DNA of 64,000 nucleotides, taken from the NCBI GenBank assembly GCA_030278955.1, contig JAOANR010000014.1, forward strand, positions 21,454,068-21,518,067, read 5' to 3'. Made by a program: the position numbers and the translations under genes. The stretch is from Hygrophila difformis. Taxonomy: Eukaryota; Streptophyta; Magnoliopsida; Lamiales; Acanthaceae. Below the pieces are notes generated by a model, which was given only the letters and a program-made list of their open reading frames with translations, was not told the DNA's origin and did not search any database. Shown here piece after piece: positions 47,255-58,361 of the stretch; the first letter of the stretch is position 1; the number at the start of each line of letters is the position of its first letter.

Positions 47255-48110
47255 ATTTCAGCGACAAGGTATGTATTTTTCAGCGATTTTGTTGATTAGT
47301 ACTCCCTCCGTCCCGCGAATTGTGGCTCGTTTCTTTTGGACACGGTAATTTATGTGGTGGGGTTTAGTGGTTAAAGTGATGTGAGTATTTGTGTTTGAAA
47401 TTTTAATAAATTTTGACTTTATTTATTGTTTAACTTTGACAAAATATTATTGTAATGATTTAATTAGAGAAAAATATTCAAATGTGATCTTGTTAGAATC
47501 GTCTACACGTCTAGATTTAGAATATATATTTTATATAATTTTTATTTGTACCAATTTTAAAATATGAAGAATTAAAAAAATACAAGGGACTTTGTGTAGA
47601 AGAATAAAAGTGTATTGGGAGTTGTGCAGAATATTAAAAGTCATTACTTAAAATGGGATTTAGAAACCATTAAGATTCTAATTATATTTAAATTAATTAA
47701 ACTTATTTAAAAAGGGAAAGTGGCCACAATTCGTGGGACAACCCAAAGAGGAATACGAGCCACAATTCGTGGGACGGAGGGAGTATATTGTTTTCAGAGA
47801 CATGCATATTGTTTTCAGCGCGCTTTCCGTGCATTATCAGCGACGGAGTATAGTATATTTCAGCGACTCACTATAGTATATTTCAGCGACAAGCTATAAT
47901 ATTTTTCAGCGACTTGATATTGTGCATTTCAGCAACTTCGTAAAAGTTGAAACCTTAGTTCTTTGATTTAATATATTTCAGCGACGGAGTATAGTATATT
48001 TCAGCGACGCACTATAGTATATTTCAGCGATAAGCTGTGTGCATTTCAACGATATTCATAGTGTTCTTCAACAATGACCTTATGTATTTTTCAGCGACTT
48101 GACATTAAAA
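47255..48110 (+). repeat. TTTCAGCGAC minisatellite, split by the Stowaway
   Basis: At least twelve copies of TTTCAGCGA(C), spaced about 24 bases, with a frequent CTATAGTATA spacer. The densest part is 47840-48040, where a block repeats almost unchanged. Two copies lie left of the Stowaway and the rest lie right. Confidence 0.85.
47302..47783. mobile_element. Stowaway (Tc1/mariner-type) MITE, TSD TA
   Basis: Inverted ends CTCCCTCCGTCCC continue for about 29 bases with one mismatch, and TA lies on both sides (47300-47301, 47784-47785). It is 482 bases, AT-rich and non-coding. It is nested in the Mutator-like MITE. Confidence 0.92.
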
Positions 48111-48233
48111 AAAATTTGGACAATTTTACTCTTTTACATTTTGGACCGTTGGATCTTAAACGAACGGTTGGGATTGGTGCCTTGATGTGCTGCGGGTTTT
48201 TGTGATTGCACCGTAACCAATCCCTTTATAATA

Positions 48234-48626
48234 AGTGTAACACTAGGAAATGACACAAGATTTAAGGTAAGTTAATAAATTTATTTAGTTGAAGTAATTA
48301 AATAAATAAAATAAGTAATATTCGGCTTTATTCTTTTTAGTTTTATTTATATGAATACAAAAAAAAAAATTAATAATTTGAATATAATTCGTAATAACTA
48401 TTGACCTTCAAATTATTTCAAATATGGTAATGTAACACTTATTTCCAAACACCCAAAAAGAGAAATGTAACACTTAAAAACGGATTATATAATTCATTAA
48501 TCTATATTTTAACAGATTTGCAATTGACGAAACACAAATATAAATATAGCTTTGTTAGAAAATTGCGATTATGAATAATCAAAGTAAGTTCATATTGAAT
48601 GACTAATTGCTGCAAATTCTATAATT
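48234..48626. other. AT-rich spacer without a supported gene
   Basis: Contains AAGTGTAACA (48232) and the partly inverted TGTAACACTT (48430, 48466), perhaps the ends of a further decayed MITE into which the Mutator-like element jumped. Nothing coding is seen. Confidence 0.4.
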
Positions 48627-50580
48627 TTGAAAATTTTCTCTAGAATGCCGGTACTGAATGAAGTTTTAACGTTTGAAACAAATAATCTATTGATAGTAGA
48701 AGAGACGTATTATAATAAGGAAGAAATGAAAGCAGGTCATGCTAAGTTATTACCTTTGTTGATTGGTGATGAGAAGAATGTTTATAATAAAATAATGTCT
48801 GTAGTTGATAGTGATGGGTGTTGATTCATTTTTCTTTACGTGGTGAAACTAATAAGTGACAAGACATTTATCGATAATTTATCTAGAAAATATTTTGTTT
48901 AGCCCTTCATGGTAGATGTAATATTATGCTGCCTGTAGCATCCAATGGAATAGCACTCTTACTCATTCCAAGAGGTAAGACTGCACATTCTAGATTTGGT
49001 ATTCCACTAGATAGTGACGAGAATTCTATCTGCAAAAAACTTATCTCTGAAAATTATTTAACCTCTCTTCTCTCTAAAACAAAACTCAATATTTGGGATG
49101 AAAATTCTTGATTGGTAGAATGATTATGAGCCCGTCTGAATTAACCAAATTCTCCATTCGACTTCAGAGGAAAAAATTTCACTCGCAGTTTGTTTTACTA
49201 TGACTATAAGAAACAACAAAAAAAAGTAGATGTCAACCTTTAAAGAAGGTTAGACTCTATCTTCAAAAATCAGTTTTTACCCATATCAGTGATATGTTGC
49301 AATATCTCGTGTCACTATAAAGAGGGGACTCGAAGTATTAATTAATACTATATAATTAAGATGGATTAACTTAAGATACTATAAAAAATGTTATCTACAA
49401 TGAAAATTATATATGGCAAAAATTTGCACATTAATATTTCATGTACGTGATGGTAATTGGTAAACATGGTATTAATGTTGAAGATGTACAATTAGATGTG
49501 ACATTTCCAGATGACAATTTTATAAACTTTTTGAGAGATTTTATAGCGGCAATTGTTGAGAGTCTTATACAAATATAAATTGCACCACTTCAAATCCAAA
49601 CATTTTTACTATATATTAACACCTACCAATGAGATTGTTGTTACAATCAATAATTACATCATGGAACGTATGTCTGTAAATAAAAATGTATATATATATA
49701 TCAGTTTTAACAATTTTTGTCAAAATGATGAAAGCATAGATAATGCCAATGAATTATTTTCACTGGAATGTTAAACACGATCAATTGTTCTGGATTACCG
49801 AATCATGATATAAAGTTGAATGAAGGTCGTATAGTCATGCTTCTTAGGAATATATATCCATCAAATAAATTATGTAATGGAAGTAGGTTAATAGTAACCA
49901 AGATGCGGAACTAAATAGTTGAGGTTAAACTAATTTTTGGGAAACCATGAAAGTAGAAAATTCTTAATTGGTAGAATGATTATGAGCCTCTTTGATTTAA
50001 CCAAATTTTTTATTCGATATGAGATGAGAAAATTCTCACTCACATTTTGTTTTGCTATGATTATAAACATAAATCAATGTCAATATTTAAAGAATGTCGG
50101 ATTTTATCTTCCAAAATCAGTTTTTAGCCATAAACAGTTATTGTAACATACCACATCGGTTGGAGAGGGAAACGAAGCATGCTTTTATTTGGATGTGAAC
50201 ACCTCTCCCTTGTAGACGCGTTTTAAAGCCGTGAGGGGGAGTTAGCCCAGAGCGCACAATTTATACAAGTGGGTGTGACTGAGACGTTACAGTTATGTTG
50301 TAATATTTCTGTGTCACTAGCAAGATGTGGCTAAAAGTATTAATATACAATTAAGAGTGATTAACTCAAGATAGCACAAGAAATTTTGTTTACAATTTTA
50401 TATATGACAGAAAATTTGTAAAATGTATAATTGATGTAGATGATGGTAAAGGGGGTATTGATATTGGAGGTGTACAATTAGATGTGACATTTTCGGATGA
50501 TATTTTTATAAACTCTACGGATGATCCTATAGCGGTAATTTTTAAAGTACATATACAAATATAAACTGCACCACTTCAAA
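48627..50580 (+). pseudogene. PIF1-type Helitron helicase relic, partly duplicated
   Basis: Scattered frames recall plant Helitron/PIF1 helicases: VYNKIMSVV near 48770, VASNGIALLLIPRGKTAHSRF near 48940 followed by LLSKTKLNIWDE, GLPNHDIKLNEGRIVMLLRN near 49800, and FSLTFCFAMIININQ near 50030. The nucleotide-binding GKT loop is missing and many stops occur. The 3' block is present twice: 49110-49610 and 49960-50580 are similar in sequence and order. It is non-functional. The downstream Helitron-like end at 50978 supports Helitron origin. Confidence 0.72.
50142..50291 (+). mobile_element. 150-base solo-LTR-like insertion, TSD GTTAT
   Basis: Starts TGTAACATACC, ends GACGTTACA, and is flanked by GTTAT (50137-50141 and 50292-50296). 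The paired helicase block at about 49290 lacks it, giving a pre-insertion reference. It contains CCACATCGGTTGG and GTAGACGCGTTTTAAA, motifs of short plant TRIM LTRs. The strand is assigned by those motifs. Confidence 0.75.
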
Positions 50581-50953
50581 TTCTAATATTTTATAAAGAT
50601 AGTGTTATACTAACCCTTATCAATGAGATTTTACCAATGAAATTTTAAGCAAATTGTTAGGAAAATTTTCATACTATGCTTCATACTTATTTTTAAATTT
50701 TATTTTATCTTGATCTAAATTTTCAAATCAAATAAAAATATTATTTTTAATAATTTTTTATTGATATGCTAGGTTTGTATCGGACAAGCCGCAGAAGCTA
50801 AAAAATACAGTATAATATGATTTCTTTGTTAGTTTTAAAAATAATTAAATTGTATTATCATATACATCCTCTTTTAAATATATAAAAAAACATTACATAT
50901 TTTTCATTACTCAAAATATAATTTAATTATATTATATAAAATATATAGTTATG

Positions 50954-50978
50954 CCCGTCTCGACGGGTTATTTACTAG
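50954..50978 (+). mobile_element. Helitron 3' terminus: hairpin and CTAG end
   Basis: CCCGTCTCGACGGG can form a six-base stem. Eleven bases later the sequence is CTAG followed by T, matching the Helitron rule (hairpin, CTRR, insertion before T). The 5' TC end is not identified. Confidence 0.65.
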
Positions 50979-51078
50979 TTGACTAAAGAATACTTCCTCC
51001 GTTCCTTTTAATTGACACGGACCTCACGCAATTCAATACACATTTTCAATCTTCAATAACTCAAATTGCGTACAAGTA
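50979..51078. other. Start of a cut-off Stowaway/Tourist-like repeat
   Basis: TACTTCCTCCGTTCC at about 50991 resembles a MITE end. The assembly gap removes the rest, so it cannot be confirmed. Confidence 0.35.
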
Positions 51079-51578
51079 NNNNNNNNNNNNNNNNNNNNNN
51101 NNNNNNNNNNNNNNNNNNNNNNNNNNNNNNNNNNNNNNNNNNNNNNNNNNNNNNNNNNNNNNNNNNNNNNNNNNNNNNNNNNNNNNNNNNNNNNNNNNNN
51201 NNNNNNNNNNNNNNNNNNNNNNNNNNNNNNNNNNNNNNNNNNNNNNNNNNNNNNNNNNNNNNNNNNNNNNNNNNNNNNNNNNNNNNNNNNNNNNNNNNNN
51301 NNNNNNNNNNNNNNNNNNNNNNNNNNNNNNNNNNNNNNNNNNNNNNNNNNNNNNNNNNNNNNNNNNNNNNNNNNNNNNNNNNNNNNNNNNNNNNNNNNNN
51401 NNNNNNNNNNNNNNNNNNNNNNNNNNNNNNNNNNNNNNNNNNNNNNNNNNNNNNNNNNNNNNNNNNNNNNNNNNNNNNNNNNNNNNNNNNNNNNNNNNNN
51501 NNNNNNNNNNNNNNNNNNNNNNNNNNNNNNNNNNNNNNNNNNNNNNNNNNNNNNNNNNNNNNNNNNNNNNNNNNNNNN
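51079..51578. other. Assembly gap, 500 N
   Basis: Exactly 500 N, a conventional placeholder for unknown length. ORFs drawn across it are meaningless. Confidence 1.
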
Positions 51579-52288
51579 TTTGGAGAGCACCTTGGGTGCC
51601 TCCAAGAACAACACAGTAGGAAAACTAAAAAAAAAAAAATGGGTCTGTAGCTACTGTTCACATGGGTGGGAGGATATATTTATAGATGAGTGGAAATAAG
51701 CCCTAAGCCCATTCAAGGCCCCACCGAGTCGCTAAACAATTATGCGTGTCGAAATGAAACAGTTTTTGGTTCAAGACACACTTTTTAGCTCTTGGATGAC
51801 GCGCAGGAGGGGGCGGGAGCTCGAGGTCCAGGAGGAAAGGACAAGTATTTTGTGCCTGCGGGAGCTTGTGGTCCTGGGCTCTTCTAACGAATTGAGCATG
51901 TGGGGAATTCAAATTGGAGGGGTGGTGGATGGTCACGTGACTGAGCTGCTTATCTTTCTCTGTCTGTGGCGCTAAGTTGTGGCGCTAGACTCTCCCAGTC
52001 GTGAGGCCATGAGTCTAGCGACTGGGTCTCTGTCTTTAGCCTCTCTCATAGTCTCTAAGCATTTCTCTGTCCCTAGACCTCCGTGTCGCTAAAACATGGC
52101 CTCGCGACACGGGATTTTGTCTAGCGCCACCTGGGGTTCCCGAGGTCCGGTAAATGAATTTTCTTTCTCTTCCTCTTTCCTCTCCTCTATCCCCCATTTC
52201 TCTCTTCTCTCTCCTCCATTTTCGACAGCTTCTTCCTCCATTTTCTTCTTTCTCACAGATTTCTTCTTCCTCTCCATTCTTGCTGTGC
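51579..52288 (-). mobile_element. A3: inverted Athila-family LTR, inner part
   Basis: On the minus strand this shows TATAAATA near 51680-51690, preceded by a region of GTCGCTAAA, GGCGCTAGAC and TCGCGAC units (51725-52140) and then a purine-rich tract. This is the order seen in the A1 LTR (array, then TATA). It is a third variety of the palindrome array. The left end is lost in the gap. The right end is cut by element D, after which the LTR resumes at 60822. No gene. Confidence 0.6.
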
Positions 52289-52293
52289 GTGTC

Positions 52294-54830
52294 TGTAATA
52301 CCCGTAAATTTTAGAATATAAAGATAGGAAATTAATCCAAATAGGAAAGAAAGTCTCGTTCCGAGGAACCCGTAAAATCGGAAATGCGCGGAAGTCAAAG
52401 ACGACGATTTAGGAACCCGACGAACCCGAGCACATGAAATCGGAATAAATTTAGGATGAGAAGCATAATCCGAAAATAACCCGGAAAATCGAGCGCGAAA
52501 ACGTGGAAGGATAGAAGTCCGAAAGAGAGGAGAAAAAGACCCGACGATCGAACCGCGTCCAGGCGGGAGCCGCGTGCTGGCCGGATGGGCTTTTGGCCAA
52601 AAGGCGCCCAACCCCGCGTGGCTCCCCAGAATCGTTGTGCAAGTTACGCGTTTTCGCCGATTTTGTCTTGCCATAATTCGACCCACCCCCCGACTTTGGA
52701 AAGTGGGATTTTGGATGGGGAAGGTGAATTAGGTCGAAGGAGGGTTGATTCCCACTCCATTGTCAGCCTCCATTCACCCTAAAGCTCTCCCAAAACTCTC
52801 CAAAGCCAAAACAACCTTCCGACGACTTCCCGACGACTTTCCGATCACTTCCCGCGACGAAAATCGACGGAGGAGGCGTGGAACACAAGATCCTTAGTTT
52901 TCTAAACTGTGGTAAGTCGTTCATAGGTTTTCATTTAAGTTTTTGAAACTGTTTGCCCGAAAAACTCGATCTCCAACATTGGATTTCTTCTCTTCCGATT
53001 TGAAATCGTGGCCAAAGTCGGAAAGCTTGACGTTCGTAGGATTTTGGACGAGCCGAGCGACCCTAGGACGACTCAAGAACACAATCACTGTAAGTTGAGC
53101 CCTTCCATATCAATACGGGTGGTTTAGGGGCGGGGTTTTTTTTTTTCCGGGCCCCGAAATTAGTCGTACAAATGCAACGAAACGTAAAAACCGAAATTAA
53201 AAAACCCCAACTCGCACAGTTTTTTTCAAATCTGTCTAAAACTCATATTTCGAGGATTCAATCCGAGAGAAACTCAAAACTAAAGACTTTTAATCCTAAC
53301 CACATAAATCTAAGGCTTGTGTAAAAAAAATTTCAGACATTTTCGTTAACGTTTGCTATTTCAAATCACACACCGAAAAGAAAACTGTTTTGACAAAATG
53401 TGTTTGGAATCTGCCTAATGAACATGTCCGAACTTAGTGAGTCTGTTTCTATATTTTCTAGTCCAATTCGATCTTTGCGATCTAAATGAAAGTTGTAGAT
53501 AATCATGTCTAGTAATATGTGTTTAAAAAATTTCAGAATTTTGGAAGTCCATTTGATATGTCAAAAAGCCAATTTTCCGAACTGTGTCAAACATGCTTCG
53601 CCCCCGGACAGTAAATTGTTTTCGCCACCCCCATTAAACTCGATTTTTGACATTTTCCTCAACTTATTTCGAAATTGTTAGAACACAAAAGTTGTTCGTT
53701 AGGGTGTTTTGGAGCACATAAACTATGAAATTTTCAGATTTTTTTCGGACTTAAAACGAATTTTTAAAATTAAAAAGGCGTAAACTGTGACGCCAAGTTA
53801 CTTTTAAATCGAAGGATTTTGAAATTTCCGAAACGAACGATCAAAGACTTGAAATACGATGCAACTATACTTTTGAAAAAAACCCCGATACATTAAAATC
53901 TAAATGATACATGAGATACTTTGGTGGAGGGTGAGTGCTCTGCAGGGTGCCCCTCTAGCCTTTCTCTTCGGGCCTATAATGGACGAGAGAATTAGATGAG
54001 ATATTACGCCAATCGGCGGGAGATACATGGCCCTACTCTCTCGGGTTTGTCCGTATGGATTTCCCGAGGCTCCGGAGTGGTACTGGGTATGGCAGATACG
54101 GCTGCGGGCCGCCGATCACCGGCTAAACGAGATACTTATGAAAACGGCTGCGGCCGCCGGATCACCCGGCTATACAAAACACTGAGAAATGGTTACGTAA
54201 CGGGGAAATAAAAGATTTAATATTTTTAAGTATTTATTTATTTATGCATGTCTTTAAATTATGTCTTTAAATTTCCATATCATGACTAAATTGTTATTGT
54301 GGATTAAATGTATGTTCAAGTACACAATTAAATTTTATTTCCTTTAAATTTTTGTGAATGCATGTTAGGAGTGAAATTTTAATTATCTAATTAAATCCCT
54401 TTATTGCTATGTTAGGATCGACTTACTCAGTAGTATTTTATATACTGATAATAAATTGGTTGTTATCTCTTTTCTTATTCAGAGTATGAAGATAATGCAT
54501 GAGCATATGTCCTTCGGGCGATGAAAAACTCTTTAACATTATCTTTTATTGCTTTTCTGATACTTGCATAACGTGGCATGTAAATCCCGAGTTTTGGACC
54601 ATGTCGGCCCTCCCCCACTTTACATTTTATCCGCCTGCGATATATTATTACTACTACTCTATGTGTGGATGATACTTATTATTATTTTTAAATAGAATCC
54701 GGACTGTTTTTAAACTTTTTTGCAATACCTATAGCCTTCGCATCTCTTTGGCAAGCTCGGAGAATCCGTGTCTTGCTAGAGAGATGTGGCGGTGGCATCC
54801 CGGCCTGGGTTATCAAATCCGGGTGTTACA
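52294..54830 (+). repeat. D left LTR
   Basis: Starts TGTAATACCCG, ends GGTGTTACA. Compared with the right LTR it has many one-base additions, often in homopolymers (for example the long T run near 53138), plus a few block differences. A GGCTGCGGCCGCC module is duplicated near 54100-54160. No gene. Confidence 0.92.
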
Positions 54831-55286
54831 AGTTGGTATCAGAGCCCGGAATATTTTAAAGCTACTATTATTATTATTTTTAAACCGGTATTTTGAACTA
54901 AGTATTATTTTTAACTTATTATTATCATTATTATTTTTAAGACTACTAGTATTATTATTTTAGCCCAAAATTTGAGCCCAAAAATTTTCTATCCATTTAG
55001 TATAATATTTTGAGCCCAAAGGGGGTTAAACTATTTGACCCCAATAATTATTTATTATAAGCCCAACCATTTCGGCCCAAATACCCATGTTTTTATTTCT
55101 TAAGTCCAAATTATTATTTTTGGCCAATATAGAGGCCCAACTTTTTAAATCCATGATTAAATTTAAAATTACATTAAATTAATTTTTGGGGGGATTGCAT
55201 GTGCATATTCATATAGATTTAAATTCCTGCATATCCTGACTTTTATTCGAAACCTACTCTAACTCTAACCTCCTTGTTGACATTAG

Positions 55287-55665
55287 ATGGCCGAACCCAA
55301 CGCGAACATGACCAATCTGATGACGAAACTGACCAACGCATACCTCGAATCCCAACAGCATGTCAATCACTTCAAGGCTCGAGTGGGGCATCTAGAGAGT
55401 AACGTGGACTATTTGAGACATCTTAGGGAAGCTGACCATCCATGAAATAACCCAACTCAAGGCCCAAGTTGCCGAACTCCAAACCCAAGTGGTCACACTC
55501 CAAAACAAGGACAACGAACGGATGATGCAAATAGGGCCCTTAGGAGCTGAGCTGCTAGGCCTAGAGGCTGACATATTTCCTCCGAGCCCGAGCCCGGTGG
55601 GAACACCCATTCCCATTGACGTATCCAGCGACGAGGACGATCCCATCGAGGATGTACCTGCCTAG
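55287..55665 (+). pseudogene. D leader ORF, frameshifted coiled-coil protein
   Basis: ATG at 55287. The first 52 codons end at TGA 55443, and the coiled-coil continues in another frame from about 55456 to TAG 55663-55665, including LKAQVAELQTQVVTLQ, a clear heptad pattern, and an acidic end. Position (after the primer site, before gag), start and shape match the 31833-32294 ORF of C. One indel near 55440 breaks it. Confidence 0.65.
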
Positions 55666-56135
55666 TCACCCTAGACTTAGGGACCCATGTTGATGCACTA
55701 ATACTATTTTCGTTTCGAATGCTTGTAACCCAAAATTTTCTCTTGAGTAATAAATCTACAAGCATTTATTTTATACAAGTATACTTAAAGTATTCCTTAC
55801 ATTTTAATTAAATTATTTCTCTTCGAATACCTTGTTAAAACCCGATCAAACAAATGAACAAGGTAATAATAATCAATTGCCTATAGATAACAACTAAACA
55901 AAAAAAAAAAAATACAAGTAGTAATAAATAACATAAATATGTAAATATATATATATATTATGTAGAACCAACCCCAAATAACAACAAACAGTACGCTAAA
56001 CTCCAACAACCTATACTAACAGGTTCAAATAGACTAATACCTGTTAATATCGTCATTTATCTAATTAAATTATTTCATAAGCATTATATAATACTTCAAC
56101 AAAAAGAATCTAAACTCTCTTGTTCTTGCAACAGC

Positions 56136-57630
56136 ATGGCACCGAGAGGAAGACCACGCGCCCAGCCCACTACTCCAAACACCAACGAAACCCCTATGCA
56201 ACCAGAAATACCTATACCCGGCGAAGGGGTACACGCTCAAGAGGAGCCGGCAAACCCTATGCCAAACAACATGGACGCGCGCCTACGCACTCTAGAAGAG
56301 GTTCTCATCGCGATAGGGAACGCGCATGTGAACCAAGGCCAGGCAGCTGCGGTACCTCCACCCGAGGCCCGCATTAACTACTTAGCTATGGTGAACTCAT
56401 ATCACCCGCCGCACTATGCCGGAGAAGAGGACCCGGCTAAACTTGAAGAATGGATCCGAACATTCGACAAGCTACTAAACGCGGTGAAGTGCCCAATTGG
56501 CGAGAAGGTGCCTGTGGCATCGTACTATCTCGGAGGGGAGGCGGATGACTGGTGGCGTGCCATGCAAGATAAGTTAGCCGAGGACGAGGAACCCTATTCT
56601 TGGGAAGAATTCATGGGTCTGATCAGGGATCGCTTTTATCCCATGAGCAAAAAGTCAGCCATGTACGAGGAGTTCTTATCTCTGAAACAAGGAGGGCAAA
56701 CAGTCCAGGAATACTACACCCGTTTCAAGGATTTGGTGCGTTTTCGCATCGAGACTCGTGCCGACAGATGCGGAGAAGGCACAGAAATTTGAAATGGGGC
56801 TAAACTTGACTATACGGGAAGTGATCACTGGCGTCCAATACCCAGACCTGCAATCGGTGTATGATCGTGCGGTAGCTGTTGCAAGGGTGCAACAACTGAA
56901 AAGGAAAGTGAGCGGAGAACCCAGTCGATGATCTCAGGGACATGATAAGAGGAGTAGAGACAACCGTTCCGGTAACAATGTTGTAGGGAACAACTTTCGG
57001 GGAGATCTGAACAGACCCCCTCAAAACAACAACAGAGGATATGACGATAGAACCCTTTTCCGGGGTAACCCGGTGCCACCTTGCCCGAATGCGGCAGGCC
57101 TCATTTGGCTAGAGGGTGCCCCCAACAGGGCGCCTGCTACAGTTGTGGTCGCATCGGCCACATGGCGAATGAGTGCCGCACTCGACTGGAAAACATCGCC
57201 AAGAGGGAGGACTTAGGCACGGGGCCAACTCAGCCTCGCAACCAAGATGGGCGGAATGGAAACAACCAGGGGTATAGACCCCCTCAAAACCAGAATCTCA
57301 ATCAAAATCAACGTCCCCCACAGAATCCAAATCAGCAACCGAATCAGAACCCGAACCGGGATCAGCAAGGCAACCCGGGACGTTCAATGGGGCGATTGAA
57401 TGTCATCAATGAGGCAGATGTGCCTATGCAGGGGGACGTAATGGGAGGTACGTTCCATGTCTTAAGTACACCCCTTAGAGTTCTGTTTGACTCAGGAGCT
57501 AGTTGTTCGATAATATCATCTAAAGTCTTACCTGAACTAGATCTACCTAAGTGCGAATTGATTAACTTAGGGATTCAACTTCCATCGGGGGAGGTAGTAT
57601 CATGCTCTAAGCGATATAACGGAATTCCAA
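56136..57630 (+). pseudogene. D gag and truncated protease
   Basis: Gag opens at 56136 (MAPRGRPRAQ) and runs to 56792 in one frame. The capsid continues in a second frame (QKFEMGLN...) to about 56932. The zinc knuckles (CYSCGRIGHMANEC) and the protease start ([12 protein letters not shown]) resume at 57081. At least two frameshifts are needed to link these parts. The protease is cut just after the conserved CSKRYNGIP, where the large deletion begins. Confidence 0.88.
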
Positions 57631-58077
57631 ATAGGCGATAAGGTCATGTTAAAGGTGTCACCGATGAAGGGTGTGATGCGCTTTGGCAAGCGGGGGAAAT
57701 TGAGCCCACGGTACATAGGACCATACGAGATCCTAGAAAGAGTGGGGAATCTTGCATACCGACTAGCATTACCGCCACAATTTGCTCGTGTCCACGACGT
57801 GTTCCACGTCTCACAAATGAAGAAATACGTCCATGATCCGACCCACGTACTCCAACCGGATGAAATTGAGCTGGACGATGACTTAAGCTACGAAGAAATT
57901 CCGGTGCGAATACTCGACAAGAAGGAGAGGGTAACAAGGAATAAGACCGTGAAAATGGTTAAGGTTCTTTGGTCTAACCACGAAGCCGAGATGGCAACGT
58001 GGGAGCTAGAGGCAGACATGAAGGATCGTTACCCAACCCTATTCCAAGACAATGCAACAACAGTTATGGGGACATAA
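57631..58077 (+). pseudogene. D integrase C-terminus and chromodomain remnant
   Basis: Starts abruptly at GDKVMLK, in a different frame from the protease. It includes the GPY/F module ([11 protein letters not shown]) and an intact-looking chromodomain ending at TAA 58077. In C the matching points are about 2.8 kb apart, which gives the size of the deletion. Its reading frame is clean although nothing upstream can feed it, so the deletion may be recent. Confidence 0.88.
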
Positions 58078-58086
58078 CTGTAATCT

Positions 58087-58361
58087 TAAGAGGGGGAGGA
58101 TGTGACGACCCGAATATTTCGGGATATTTTGTCCGAATATTTTGTACCCCAAAGAAACAAATTCAAATTGTTTTGAACTACGTAATGACTTGATCCCTTC
58201 ACGGGGTACGTAGGCAACTCGGAAATTTCAATTCTGGGTTCAGTCAAATAATAACAAACAACAATACATAATAATACAATCGCTTAATCAAACAATTCCC
58301 GAACTCGCGAGAGGATGAAGCGCAACTTCGAGGACGAAGTTGGTTCTTAAGGGGGGTAGAC
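58087..58361 (+). other. Unused upstream polypurine tract and spacer in D
   Basis: AAGAGGGGGAGGA (58088-58100) is followed by TGTGACGACCCG. This looks like an LTR start, yet the real LTR begins 261 bases later at 58362, after AAGGGGGGTAGAC. In C the equivalent upstream tract is the one used. Confidence 0.75.

Larger units (their letters stand above)
47107..48224. mobile_element. Mutator-like MITE with internal minisatellite, TSD TTTATAATA
   Basis: The nine-base repeat TTTATAATA at 47098-47106 and 48225-48233 flanks ends that are imperfect inverted repeats: GGAATTCGTTAGGGTGC at the left and, complemented, GGGATTGGTTACGGTGC at the right. A nine-base duplication fits Mutator-like elements. There is no transposase. 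The interior is mainly repeats of TTTCAGCGAC, and it was hit by a Stowaway MITE (47302-47783). Confidence 0.65.

Noticed and set aside
47255..48110. Regularly spaced repeats resembling a CRISPR array
   Set aside because: Units of about ten bases with similar, non-unique spacers inside a plant MITE; this is a minisatellite.
51033..51661. ORFs of about 200 codons across the N run
   Set aside because: They consist almost wholly of unknown bases.
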